Assembly (NCBI RefSeq): GCF_900187375.1
Contig: NZ_FYEW01000001.1
Location: forward strand, 1,364,001-1,428,000
DNA from: Hymenobacter gelipurpurascens
GTDB taxonomy: Bacteria; Bacteroidota; Bacteroidia; Cytophagales; Hymenobacteraceae
Direction: 5' to 3'
DNA: 64,000 nt
The notes under the pieces are model-generated. The model did not search any database, was not told where the DNA came from, and was given only the letters and a program-made list of their open reading frames with translations. The position numbers and the translations under genes were made by a program. Each line of letters starts with the position of its first letter. The stretch's first letter is position 1. Of the stretch, positions 46,970-54,126 are shown piece by piece.

Positions 46970-47814
46970 TATGAACCAGCTGGCACACTTCCCTCAGACA
47001 GCGAGGCAAAGCGTACGATGCGAACCAAGACTTCTACGAATTGCCTCATGTCTTCTGCCCGCGCATGCTGGACCCGGTCACTTACTTGATGGCATCGTGC
47101 CCAGGTCGGGCAGGAGGCTCGTTTTGTTGCCTGCAGCGCCTTAAGTTCCTCAAAGGGCAGAGTGCCCAGAACAGCGCTTGTGGAGATGCCCCAATGTCGC
47201 AGAACCGTGGCGTCGTTGAAGGGCGTGTTGACGATGGCGATCGGGGTCGTGATCACCTGCTGGAGCTGGGCCAGCGCCAGGTCCATGTACACGGCGGTGC
47301 CAAAGGCAGTCAGCTCCAGGTTGACACAGAAGGCAACCTCCCCCAGGGCGCCCTCGTGGATACGGCGTGCCAGCTGGCGGGAGCCCGCCCGCTCAAAAGA
47401 AACGATCTCCTCGGCGTCCGTGAAGACGATATACACGTGGCGGTCTGCCGGTGGATCAGCGTGCAGGCGGGCAGTGAGCTCCAGCAGGTTGGCGCAGGAG
47501 GCGGTGTTGTCGTTGCAGTTTTCCGAGCGCACGTTCGACACGTCGTGGTGCGCCAGAAATACCAGGCTTGCCCGTAGGTCTGGGGTCTGGGCGGGGATGT
47601 GGACCATCACGTTCACCAGGTGGGGAATGTCGTCCCGCTGCTCGTTGCGCCCCGTGGCGTCGTAGGCATCCACCTGGTAGGCTACGCCCAGCGCGTCCAG
47701 AGCGTGGAGCAGGTAGCGCACCCGCGCGTTGACCGGGTCTATCTGAGGGGAGTGCGCGTTGAAGTCGGGGGATAGGGCACACATCTCCTGCAGGTATGCG
47801 TAACTGGTTTTCAT
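46969..47814 (-). CDS. M28-family zinc peptidase-like protein
   Basis: A 281-aa hydrolase-like protein. Metal-site words of the M28 aminopeptidase family are seen: FLAHHDVSN (first His), NDNTASCANLLEL (bridging Asp), FTDAEEIVSFERAGS (catalytic Glu and ligand Glu), CVNLELTAFG and RCHQVSDRV (last His). No signal peptide is visible with the start MKTSYAYLQEMCALSP, so it may be cytoplasmic. It lies 50 bases behind the CAP-domain gene in the same minus-strand operon. A peptidase on a plasmid-like segment is uncommon. Confidence 0.78.
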   Translation of the reverse strand: MKTSYAYLQEMCALSPDFNAHSPQIDPVNARVRYLLHALDALGVAYQVDAYDATGRNEQRDDIPHLVNVMVHIPAQTPDLRASLVFLAHHDVSNVRSENCNDNTASCANLLELTARLHADPPADRHVYIVFTDAEEIVSFERAGSRQLARRIHEGALGEVAFCVNLELTAFGTAVYMDLALAQLQQVITTPIAIVNTPFNDATVLRHWGISTSAVLGTLPFEELKALQATKRASCPTWARCHQVSDRVQHARAEDMRQFVEVLVRIVRFASLSEGSVPAGS

Positions 47815-47864
47815 AAGCAGCTGGGCTGAAATGGGATGATTGCGGACGGCATAAGCCGGAAAAG

Positions 47865-48404
47865 TCAGATGCAGAAAATCAGGGTATTCTGCAACTCTCC
47901 AGCTCGGTACACGCTTGCCACACCCAACTTGGAGGGGTACTGGTCCAGCAGGGCTGCATTGTGGGCGGGCGAGTGCCGGTACGTGCACAGTATCCAGGTT
48001 TCGAGGTCCGGTTTCTCCTGGAGGCTAAGCCCCCGAAACGAGGCGTTAACTCCGCGACTATAGGAATACAGCACTCTGGTTTCCTCGTACCGGTGCCCGG
48101 CAGCTGCCAGCCGCGCCCGGGGCGAGGCATAACCCCGCTGGTTGTGCCCGTGCTTGGCATGCGTCAGGTTGTAAACTGCCTGGTCGCGTGCCGCACGGCA
48201 GGCAGTTGTGCTCAGGCGCAGGATAGGTAGCCCCCTACTTTCCCGGTAGGCGTTTAACTGGCGCAGCAGTTTGTCTGCGCTGCCAACCTCTTCATATCGG
48301 GTGGTGCTGAGTGTAGTAGCCCCTGTGGTAAGTTGAGGTAAGCCAGGAAGTGTTGCCAAGCTGGGATGCAGCCGCGAGAGCAAAATGAGCAGCAGGATCA
48401 TCAT
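47865..48404 (-). CDS. Secreted CAP-domain (SCP/PR1-like) protein
   Basis: A 179-aa protein with an N-terminal hydrophobic signal (MMILLLILLSRLHPSLA). The CAP fold is recognised from LLRQLNAYRESRGLPILRLS, TACRAARDQAVYN, HGHNQRGYASPRARLAAAGH and CTYRHSPAHNAALLDQYPSKLGVA, as in YkwD-type bacterial proteins. Its start overlaps the preceding stop in ATGA. Bacterial CAP proteins have no agreed activity; roles in cell-wall contact or competition have been proposed. Confidence 0.78.
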   Translation of the reverse strand: MMILLLILLSRLHPSLATLPGLPQLTTGATTLSTTRYEEVGSADKLLRQLNAYRESRGLPILRLSTTACRAARDQAVYNLTHAKHGHNQRGYASPRARLAAAGHRYEETRVLYSYSRGVNASFRGLSLQEKPDLETWILCTYRHSPAHNAALLDQYPSKLGVASVYRAGELQNTLIFCI

Positions 48405-48922
48405 CGCGCCGACAACTGAATGGCTGGATTGATGCGCAGGGTGCCGGCTTCCAAGCTAAAAGAACGGGGCTCGTTATCTGCCCCATTAAGACGCAGCGAT
48501 ATGCCTTTACCCGCCTGCAAAGCTGTAGCCACTGGCTCGGGCATGGGGTTCTGCACAAAGTAGAGCTGCAGGTGCACACGCGAGCGATGAGCTCCGGGCT
48601 GCAGGCAGGCAACTTGCTGGTTAACTAGTGAAGCACGGTAGCTCCCGACTGGGGTCGTCAGCAGCAGGTTCGCGCCGGCGGCGTAGCTCGGACTTTGGTC
48701 GAGGGCGGGCAGTGGCAGATCCAAAACTAGGTAGTCTACCTCCCCAGCATCAAGGAAGAACAGCACGGCGGGGGCAACACTTTCTCTAAATGGCAGCATC
48801 CGCCGTGCCGGCGCCACCGAGGTACTTGCTCCGGACAGTAAGGGCGCCGCGACAGCATGGGCAAGTAGGACAGCTGCCACAAGGCATCGAGGGAGTAATT
48901 TAAGCTTGTGCGCAAGCCACAT
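48401..48922 (-). CDS. Secreted protein of unknown function
   Basis: A 173-aa protein with a signal peptide (LLPRCLVAAVLLAHAVAAP). The mature part is beta-rich (VLFFLDAGEVDYLVLDLPL, GANLLLTTPVGSYRASLV, HLQLYFVQNPMPEPV, SFSLEAGTLRINPAIQL). No family recognised. It is the first gene of the minus-strand operon secreted protein - CAP protein - M28 peptidase - unknown. Confidence 0.68.
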   Translation of the reverse strand: MWLAHKLKLLPRCLVAAVLLAHAVAAPLLSGASTSVAPARRMLPFRESVAPAVLFFLDAGEVDYLVLDLPLPALDQSPSYAAGANLLLTTPVGSYRASLVNQQVACLQPGAHRSRVHLQLYFVQNPMPEPVATALQAGKGISLRLNGADNEPRSFSLEAGTLRINPAIQLSAR

Positions 48923-49029
48923 AAGGAAGCGTGAAGAGTAGCTGGTGGGAACTGAGGAGCCGAAAGGGCGCCTTTATCCCTCTAACGAGCTATCTGTATT
49001 CTGTGGTATCACCAGCTTCTAATATAATA

Positions 49030-49317
49030 TTACTTCAACTGCAGCCAACTGGGCACGTACCCGAACGGGGGCCCCATGAAAATGAGGAGCAAGCCATCCA
49101 ACCGATCCCAGTCGCGGCGCAAGCGGCTGGCGTGGGCATCGCGCAACAGCAACGCGCTTGCAACTTCCGGGCTCAATCCCGCGCTTCGGGCTATTCCAGC
49201 CATTCGCAGGAAGCTTTGGTGTTCCTGCACCCAGGCGCGAAGCTCGCTCCAATCCTGCTCCAGGTTGCGCTGGTCACGAGTGGCTTTCAGGATCCACTCC
49301 GGGTTTAAGTAGTACAT
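49030..49317 (-). CDS. Small conserved protein, paralogue of the one at 43117
   Basis: A 95-aa protein: RNLEQDWSELRAWVQEHQ, GIARSAGLSPEVASALLLRD, WDRLDGLLLIFMGPPFGY and PSW align without gaps to the plus-strand protein at 43117. The start MYYLNPEW at 49317 is chosen by that alignment and by a promoter box just upstream; a longer frame to 49362 is not needed. The two copies face each other and enclose 43.4-49.0 kb. Confidence 0.72.
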   Translation of the reverse strand: MYYLNPEWILKATRDQRNLEQDWSELRAWVQEHQSFLRMAGIARSAGLSPEVASALLLRDAHASRLRRDWDRLDGLLLIFMGPPFGYVPSWLQLK

Positions 49318-49339
49318 AATCAACTGCGAATTTACTATA

Positions 49340-49347
49340 CGAAGGTA
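49340..49347 (-). promoter_or_regulatory. -7 element TACCTTCG
   Basis: On the minus strand TACCTTCG lies 22 bases before the ATG at 49317. It matches the -7 boxes of hisS and of the paralogous gene (TACCTTTG). A -33 element is not clear. Confidence 0.5.
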
Positions 49348-49439
49348 CGGCCTGCTTGTCATATAACAGACACATCACGATACTAGGCACAGTGATGCTG
49401 TCCTAGAGCATAGGCGTGCGGAGTTAGCAGCGAAATTTT

Positions 49440-49642
49440 TTCCCACCCCCTCCCTGGGGTCGGGGTGGCGGACTTCCTGGGCGGGGTAGTTGAAAAAGTG
49501 ATACGGCTATAGGAGCCGGGTGAAGGTGAGGAGAGCTTGCTCATATGCCGTATCACTTTTTGAAGAGAGCAAACCAGAAACCAGCTCCCAGCAACCAAGC
49601 AGAAGACAACAGGGATCCCCCACCCCAGGGAGGGGGTGGGAA
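49440..49642. repeat. Nested inverted repeats, about 200 bases
   Basis: The outer arms 49440-49465 and 49617-49642 pair at 25 of 26 positions (TTCCCACCCCCTCCCTGGGG side). The inner arms 49493-49507 and 49547-49561 pair at 15 of 15 (AAAAAGTGATACGGC). The gap of about 450 bases between the minus-strand gene at 49317 and the plus-strand gene at 49764 holds little else. It could be an interspersed palindromic repeat, a small non-autonomous element or a plasmid single-strand structure. Confidence 0.75.
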
Positions 49643-49763
49643 AGAAATCCAAGAAAAAAGCAGGGCAGCCGCCAACCTTCCCGGATTTCAGGTCAATAAG
49701 CACCAACGAGAGAAAAAGCAGAAGCACTTCCTGCTACATACTCCACAATCGAGTCCCTGCCCC

Positions 49764-49970
49764 ATGCCCAAACGCGCCAACGACCCCGAAAAACTGATCT
49801 CCACGAAGATCCGCACCAGCACCCGTCCGAAGTTGGACATTCTCAAGAAGCTGCACGGCACTAAGTCCGACTACGATATGCTCAAGATCGCAGTGGATCT
49901 CGCTTTCATCACCGACCACGCTCGCATCACCGCCTTGGCGGAGCTGCTGCAGATCGAGCTGCCCGCATAA
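49764..49970 (+). CDS. Small ribbon-helix-helix-like protein
   Basis: A 68-aa protein (MPKRANDPEKLISTKIRTST). The core STKIRTSTRPKLDILKKLHG followed by DYDMLKIAVDLAFITDHARI has the short strand and two helices expected of a ribbon-helix-helix DNA-binding protein. Such proteins serve as plasmid copy, partition or relaxase-accessory regulators; which applies here is unknown. It stands four bases before the start of the next, possibly truncated, frame. Confidence 0.6.
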   Translation: MPKRANDPEKLISTKIRTSTRPKLDILKKLHGTKSDYDMLKIAVDLAFITDHARITALAELLQIELPA

Positions 49971-50018
49971 GCCATGAACGACTAAACTGAAGACTTCTGC
50001 CATCGCCTGAAGCGCGCC

Positions 50019-50396
50019 ATGGACCTGATCAACACGCTGGATCCTCGCACCAAAGTATTGCTCTGCGCTACCATTGAAAAGGAAGAGATCGTAGCGCTAG
50101 AGACCTGCTTAACCTCACCCCGCGACGTCCCCCGATGGAGCGGGGAGTGGACGCGTTCCGACGTGCTATCCTTTCCCGAGCTTCTGGCGCTTGGTGAGAC
50201 TACCGCAAGGGATAAATGGTGGCACATGTTGCTGATCGCGAATGACCTAAAGGATCTAAGCCGGAGGCGATATGATCGCTACGGTATGCGTGAGGTGACC
50301 ATCCCAGATCTGAAGGAAGACCTTCAGCGCATGTACAATTTTCGTCAGATTCGCCTCCGAATCATGTTGGCCGGCACTCGCACTGCCCGAGTGTAG
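50019..50396 (+). CDS. Protein of unknown function, N-terminus possibly cut by a stop
   Basis: A 125-aa protein (MDLINTLDPRTKVLLCATIE onward). An ATG at 49974, three bases after the preceding stop, opens the same frame with MND, a TAA (49983-49985), then TEDFCHRLKRA leading into this start. The original gene may have begun there. The C-terminal half is basic (LSRRRYDRYGMREVTIPDLK, FRQIRLRIMLAGTRTAR). No family recognised. Confidence 0.55.
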   Translation: MDLINTLDPRTKVLLCATIEKEEIVALETCLTSPRDVPRWSGEWTRSDVLSFPELLALGETTARDKWWHMLLIANDLKDLSRRRYDRYGMREVTIPDLKEDLQRMYNFRQIRLRIMLAGTRTARV

Positions 50397-50402
50397 CCCA
50401 CA

Positions 50403-50443
50403 AAAAAACCGCCCTGGGAATTCGACCTCCCTGAGCGGTAAAA
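50403..50443 (+). terminator. Possible terminator hairpin
   Basis: ACCGC pairs with GCGGT and GGGA with TCCC inside, flanked by A-rich and TAAAAA sequence. It is imperfect, just after the stop at 50396 and before the polymerase-like gene. Confidence 0.45.
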
Positions 50444-50458
50444 ATAGCACACCTTGCC

Positions 50459-51766
50459 GTGCCACGTATTTATGCCATTCAGGGAATAAGTTTCTCCGAA
50501 CTGCTCGAAAAAGACGGCTACAGCCGCACGTACATCAAAAATAACGTCTGGAAATATCATCACATCCTGACCAAGGTGCTGTTCAAGTCGGTCATTTACC
50601 GCAACAGCCCCGGTGAGTACGTGAAGATCAACATCGCCGGGCTCGACCGTGACCTGGGCAACTCGAAGATCAAGGGCAAGCGGATCCGCTTCTCCACACA
50701 GATCATCCAGGACCTGACCAAATGGAAGATCCTCAAGAAGAAGTATCTCCACAAGCAGAACGAGGACCTCTCATTTATGACCACCGTCTTCCTGAAGGTT
50801 CCCCAGGAAGTGCTGGCGAAGGGCTGGCAGAAGGCACCGGTGGCGAGCCCGCTGGATCTGGTCCGCGCCCGCAAAACCGACCGTGCCCCGCTCTCCGGGG
50901 TGTACCTGCACATCCAGCGTTACCTAGCGCAGGTCTCCATCGACGCCGACGCGGCGCGCGCGTATGCCGACCACGCCCGGGCAGTGGGGCTCCCCCTGAG
51001 GAGCAAGCGCAAGGGCTACATCCTCCACCAGGATCGGGTAGTCGACCAACAGGTTCACTCGCACTGGATGATGAGCATCGACGAGGTGGAACAAGGTAAC
51101 TTCGAGCTCAAGGTGGACGCCACCAAGACGGGGCGGCATTTCACCTCGTTTACCAACCTGCCCCGGGAGCTGCGCCCCTTCCTGCGCATCAACGGGCGCC
51201 GCGTGGTGGAGCTGGACATCCGCAACAGCCAGCCCCTGATCTTCGGACTGAAGTTGAAGGAGCTCTACGGTGACCAGGTGCCCGAAGACGTCCAGCACTA
51301 CCTCAACTTGGTCCAGCAGGGCACCTTCTACGACACCATCAAGGACTTCATCCTGGAAGCCAAGGAGGTCGTCCAGGAGGAAACCTTCAAGACGGACTTC
51401 TTCGCCCGCGTGTTCTTCTCCACTGAAAACGTGGATTACAAGTGGCGAAGGATCTTCGACCGGCACTTCCCCAGCGTCTCCCAGGCGATCACCCAGATGA
51501 AGCTCCAGGACTACAAGCTGCTAAGCCATCACCTGATGCAGGCGGAAGCTCAGCTACTTGTCCACCAAGTGGCAGCCCGCCTCTACCGGGAAGGCACGGT
51601 GGAGTTCTTCACGCTCCACGATGCCATCTACTGCCCGGCGGACGTGGTCGACGAGGTCTACTCCATCATAAACGAAGAATACCAAGCGGTGGGACTACAG
51701 GTCACCATCAAAGACAAACCGCTCACCCGACCCACCATCGAGCAGTTGCTCGACCAGGCAGCTTAA
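50459..51766 (+). CDS. Predicted polymerase-like protein (PolA/T7 RNAP palm type), mobile-element encoded
   Basis: A 435-aa protein read from a GTG. It shows three ordered motifs of a family A or T7-type polymerase palm: RHFTSFTNLPRELRPFL (227-242) leading into motif A ELDIRNSQPLIFGL with Asp253; a helix with Lys311 (ETFKTDFFARVFFSTE) in the place of motif B; and motif C FFTLHDAIYC with His387-Asp388. The length is far below the 800-900 aa of full polymerases, with no exonuclease domain. The N-terminal 220 residues are basic and unassigned. It is inferred to be a replication or priming polymerase of the element; the assignment rests on motifs only. No relaxase or integrase is near. Confidence 0.62.
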   Translation: MPRIYAIQGISFSELLEKDGYSRTYIKNNVWKYHHILTKVLFKSVIYRNSPGEYVKINIAGLDRDLGNSKIKGKRIRFSTQIIQDLTKWKILKKKYLHKQNEDLSFMTTVFLKVPQEVLAKGWQKAPVASPLDLVRARKTDRAPLSGVYLHIQRYLAQVSIDADAARAYADHARAVGLPLRSKRKGYILHQDRVVDQQVHSHWMMSIDEVEQGNFELKVDATKTGRHFTSFTNLPRELRPFLRINGRRVVELDIRNSQPLIFGLKLKELYGDQVPEDVQHYLNLVQQGTFYDTIKDFILEAKEVVQEETFKTDFFARVFFSTENVDYKWRRIFDRHFPSVSQAITQMKLQDYKLLSHHLMQAEAQLLVHQVAARLYREGTVEFFTLHDAIYCPADVVDEVYSIINEEYQAVGLQVTIKDKPLTRPTIEQLLDQAA

Positions 51767-51778
51767 ACCACCCACACT

Positions 51779-52012
51779 ATGAAGAACACCAGCATTTTTG
51801 AGGCGGATTACTGGGGCACTTGTACCTACGACACTAGCAGCTACAGCTACCGCAAGTTCGCAGGCTGCTTCTACGAATTCAGCGACATACACGAAGCCAA
51901 CTATCGCTTTAACTGCTGCTCCTTGTAGAGCATTTCCGCCAATATCACCGTGCACTCGGCTTCTTACGACAAGCTGCATTGGCTGCCCCGAGCAGCAGTC
52001 AATCCGGCGTAG
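51779..52012 (+). pseudogene. Small gene with in-frame TAG codons
   Basis: From the ATG 12 bases after the polymerase-like gene the frame reads MKNTSIFEADYWGTCTYDTS, KFAGCFYEFSDIHEANYRFN, then TAG at 51926, then SISANITVHSASYDKLHWL to a second TAG at 52010. The text on both sides looks like one Tyr/Ser-rich protein. Function unknown; it may be a decayed gene. Confidence 0.5.
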
Positions 52013-52032
52013 ACAGGGACGGCAACTAGCAC

Positions 52033-52140
52033 ATGACGTCCGACAACTGGCGCAGCACCTTTCGCAAAGCCTACGCGCCGGATTACCGCGGCATCAGCAT
52101 AGGGACTCCGCCTAGAGATAGCAGACGATTAGGGTTTTAA
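52033..52140 (+). pseudogene. 3' fragment of an FGE-sulfatase-like gene
   Basis: The frame encodes DNWRSTFRKAYAPDYRGISI, which matches the end of the intact gene 1.1 kb downstream (DSWRSTFRKGYAPDYRGISI), and the DNA is also nearly identical over about 60 bases. It then diverges before the family's FRLV ending. It is a leftover from a duplication or an excision. Confidence 0.8.
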
Positions 52141-52196
52141 CTGCGTCGGGCAGTTAGCCAACACCTCTACCATAAGGGTTGACAGAAGCAGTAAAA

Positions 52197-52224
52197 GCTT
52201 ATGAAATGTTTGAATCTCATAAGC
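52197..52224. promoter_or_regulatory. Inverted repeat GCTTATGA/TCATAAGC
   Basis: A perfect 8-bp inverted repeat with a 12-base spacer lies about 40 bases upstream of a likely -7 box (GGGACCTTTGT at 52264-52274) for the lipoprotein gene. It could be an operator. Confidence 0.45.
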
Positions 52225-52263
52225 AATGGTTTGATTCCTATGCGCTGACTAGGCATCAGTCGG

Positions 52264-52274
52264 GGGACCTTTGT
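52264..52274 (+). promoter_or_regulatory. GGGACCTTTGT promoter-like box
   Basis: The word GGGACCTTTGT contains an AnnTTTG-type -7 box, about 100 bases before the ATG at 52373. The same 11 bases recur before the genes at 60175 (60072-60082) and 63573 (63512-63522). Confidence 0.45.
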
Positions 52275-52372
52275 AAGGTAGATGATGCCTGGCTTCACCC
52301 AGTCCTAGGCATCCGCCTGAATGCTTGTTGCCCAGTCGGGGCACTACCCTAATCCGGCAACCTGACTTTACT

Positions 52373-53239
52373 ATGAAAACCATGATAGCAGTAGCCCTTC
52401 TTTCCATACTGTCTGCCTGCTCGCAGGCTCAACAAACTCCTCCCCCACTGCCTCCTACCACACCACCTGCCACCAGTCAAACCAGCTCCAAAACGACTAT
52501 CAATAGCATCGACATGGAGTTCATCGCCATTCCAGCGGGCCGATTCCTGATGGGGGCTGGCAACCAAGTGCCTGGGGCCTACGACACCGAAAAGCCACAG
52601 CACCCGGTGACCATCAGCAGGGCCTTCTCTATCGGCAAAAACGAAGTGACCCAGGCCCAGTGGGAGGCCGTAATGGGCAGCAACCCCTACACGCTGGACC
52701 GCTCCAACCCCTACTACAACGTGCCGGGCATGAAGGAACGCATCACCCGCCCCACGCACCCGGCCACGGTGTCGTGGCTCGACGCGCAGGAGTTCATCAA
52801 GCGCCTCAACGCCAAGGAAGGCCATAACCTCTACCGCCTGCCCACTGAAGCGGAGTGGGAATACGCCGCCCGGGCCGGCACCACCACCGCCTATTCCTTT
52901 GGCGACAACATCGGCGAGTTAAGCCGCTACGCCTGGCACGGGGAAGACTTCGCCAAAGGAGGCACCCACCCCGTGGGGCAAAAGCTGCCCAATCCCTGGG
53001 GTCTGTACGACGTGCACGGCAACGCCTGGGAGTGGGTGCAGGACTTCTACAGCGAATACTACTACGTCAACAGCCCCGCCAGTGACCCCCAGGGCCCGGC
53101 CAGCGGCCGGCAGCACGTGGTGCGGGGCGGCAGCTGGCACGTCACGGCGGACAGCTGGCGCAGCACCTTCCGCAAAGGCTACGCGCCGGACTACCGCGGC
53201 ATCAGCATCGGTTTTCGCCTTGTAATGATGGCGGAATAA
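52373..53239 (+). CDS. FGE-sulfatase-domain (SUMF1/EgtB/PvdO-like) lipoprotein
   Basis: A 288-aa protein with a lipoprotein signal (ALLSILSAC, lipid Cys16) and a Pro/Thr-rich linker. The formylglycine-generating-enzyme fold fills residues about 45-288: FIAIPAGRFLMG, KNEVTQAQWEAVMG, RLPTEAEWEYAARAG, WGLYDVHGNAWEWVQDFY, VVRGGSWH and YRGISIGFRLV. Most bacterial members do not make formylglycine. A role in sulfatase maturation would need sulfatase genes, and none is seen here. The start is set by the lipobox. Confidence 0.88.
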   Translation: MKTMIAVALLSILSACSQAQQTPPPLPPTTPPATSQTSSKTTINSIDMEFIAIPAGRFLMGAGNQVPGAYDTEKPQHPVTISRAFSIGKNEVTQAQWEAVMGSNPYTLDRSNPYYNVPGMKERITRPTHPATVSWLDAQEFIKRLNAKEGHNLYRLPTEAEWEYAARAGTTTAYSFGDNIGELSRYAWHGEDFAKGGTHPVGQKLPNPWGLYDVHGNAWEWVQDFYSEYYYVNSPASDPQGPASGRQHVVRGGSWHVTADSWRSTFRKGYAPDYRGISIGFRLVMMAE

Positions 53240-53268
53240 ACACCCACTAATCCACTCAAGTAAGTATC

Positions 53269-54096
53269 ATGAAAGACGTAATTGTTGTAATCGGAGCCGG
53301 TTCTATCGGCCAAGCCATTGCGCGACGGGTAAGCGCCGGCAAGCACGTACTGCTAGCTGATTTGCGCCAGGGAAACGCGGATGCGGCTGCCAAAACGCTC
53401 AGCGACGCTGGGTTCGAGGTAACCACGGCCACCGTCGATGTGTCCTCGCGGGCCTCGGTGCACGCGCTGGTGGAGCAGGCCACCGCCCTGGGCAACGTCT
53501 TCGGCCTTATCCATGCCGCCGGGGTTTCTCCCTCGCAGGCCTCGCCGGAAACCATCCTACACGTTGACTTATACGGCACCGCACTGGTGCTGGAAGAATT
53601 TGGCAACGTCATCGCCCGTGGGGGTGCTGGCGTCGTCATTGCTTCGCAATCGGGCCACCGCCTGCCGGCGCTGACCCCTGAGCAAGACAAGGCCCTGGCG
53701 ACCACGCCGGTGGAAGAACTGCTCGCGCTGCCCCTGCTGCAGCCCGACCAGGTGAAGGATTCTCTGCATGCCTACCAGGTATCCAAGCGCGGCAACTCGC
53801 TGCGGGTCATGGCGGAGGCTGTGCGCTGGGGCAAGCGCGGGGCCCGGGTCAACACCATCAGCCCGGGCATCATCATCACGCCCCTGGCCAACGACGAGCT
53901 GAAGGGCCCGCGCGGGGCAGGCTACCGGCGCATGCTGGAGGTATCACCGGCCGGGCGTGCCGGCACCCCGGACGAGGTGGGCACTGTGGGTGCCCTACTG
54001 ATGGGGCCCGATGGCGCCTTCATCACCGGCAGTGACTTCCTGATGGATGGCGGCGTGACGTCGGCGTATTGGTACGGAGAGCTTGCTGAAAAATAA
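53269..54096 (+). CDS. Short-chain dehydrogenase/reductase
   Basis: A 275-aa SDR. The cofactor loop is GAGSIGQAIA rather than TGxxxGIG; Asp in LADLRQG suggests NAD preference. The active-site YxxxK is seen as YQVSKRG, and the C-terminal FITGSDFLMDGGVTSAYW is typical. An insertion HRLPALTPEQDKALATTPVEE before the active site marks it as a divergent SDR of the kind that acts on unknown alcohols. It follows the lipoprotein gene by 29 bases and is the first of four SDR genes in this cluster. Confidence 0.88.
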   Translation: MKDVIVVIGAGSIGQAIARRVSAGKHVLLADLRQGNADAAAKTLSDAGFEVTTATVDVSSRASVHALVEQATALGNVFGLIHAAGVSPSQASPETILHVDLYGTALVLEEFGNVIARGGAGVVIASQSGHRLPALTPEQDKALATTPVEELLALPLLQPDQVKDSLHAYQVSKRGNSLRVMAEAVRWGKRGARVNTISPGIIITPLANDELKGPRGAGYRRMLEVSPAGRAGTPDEVGTVGALLMGPDGAFITGSDFLMDGGVTSAYWYGELAEK

Positions 54097-54126
54097 CGGC
54101 TGATTTGGCTTCGAGGCCCTTTTTGC

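Noticed and set aside
43492..52012. Stop-codon recoding (amber read as an amino acid) across the element
   Set aside because: Stops involved are both TAG and TAA, one site needs a frameshift, intact genes end normally at TAG, and no suppressor tRNA is in the window. Decay is simpler; the observation itself is kept as a finding.
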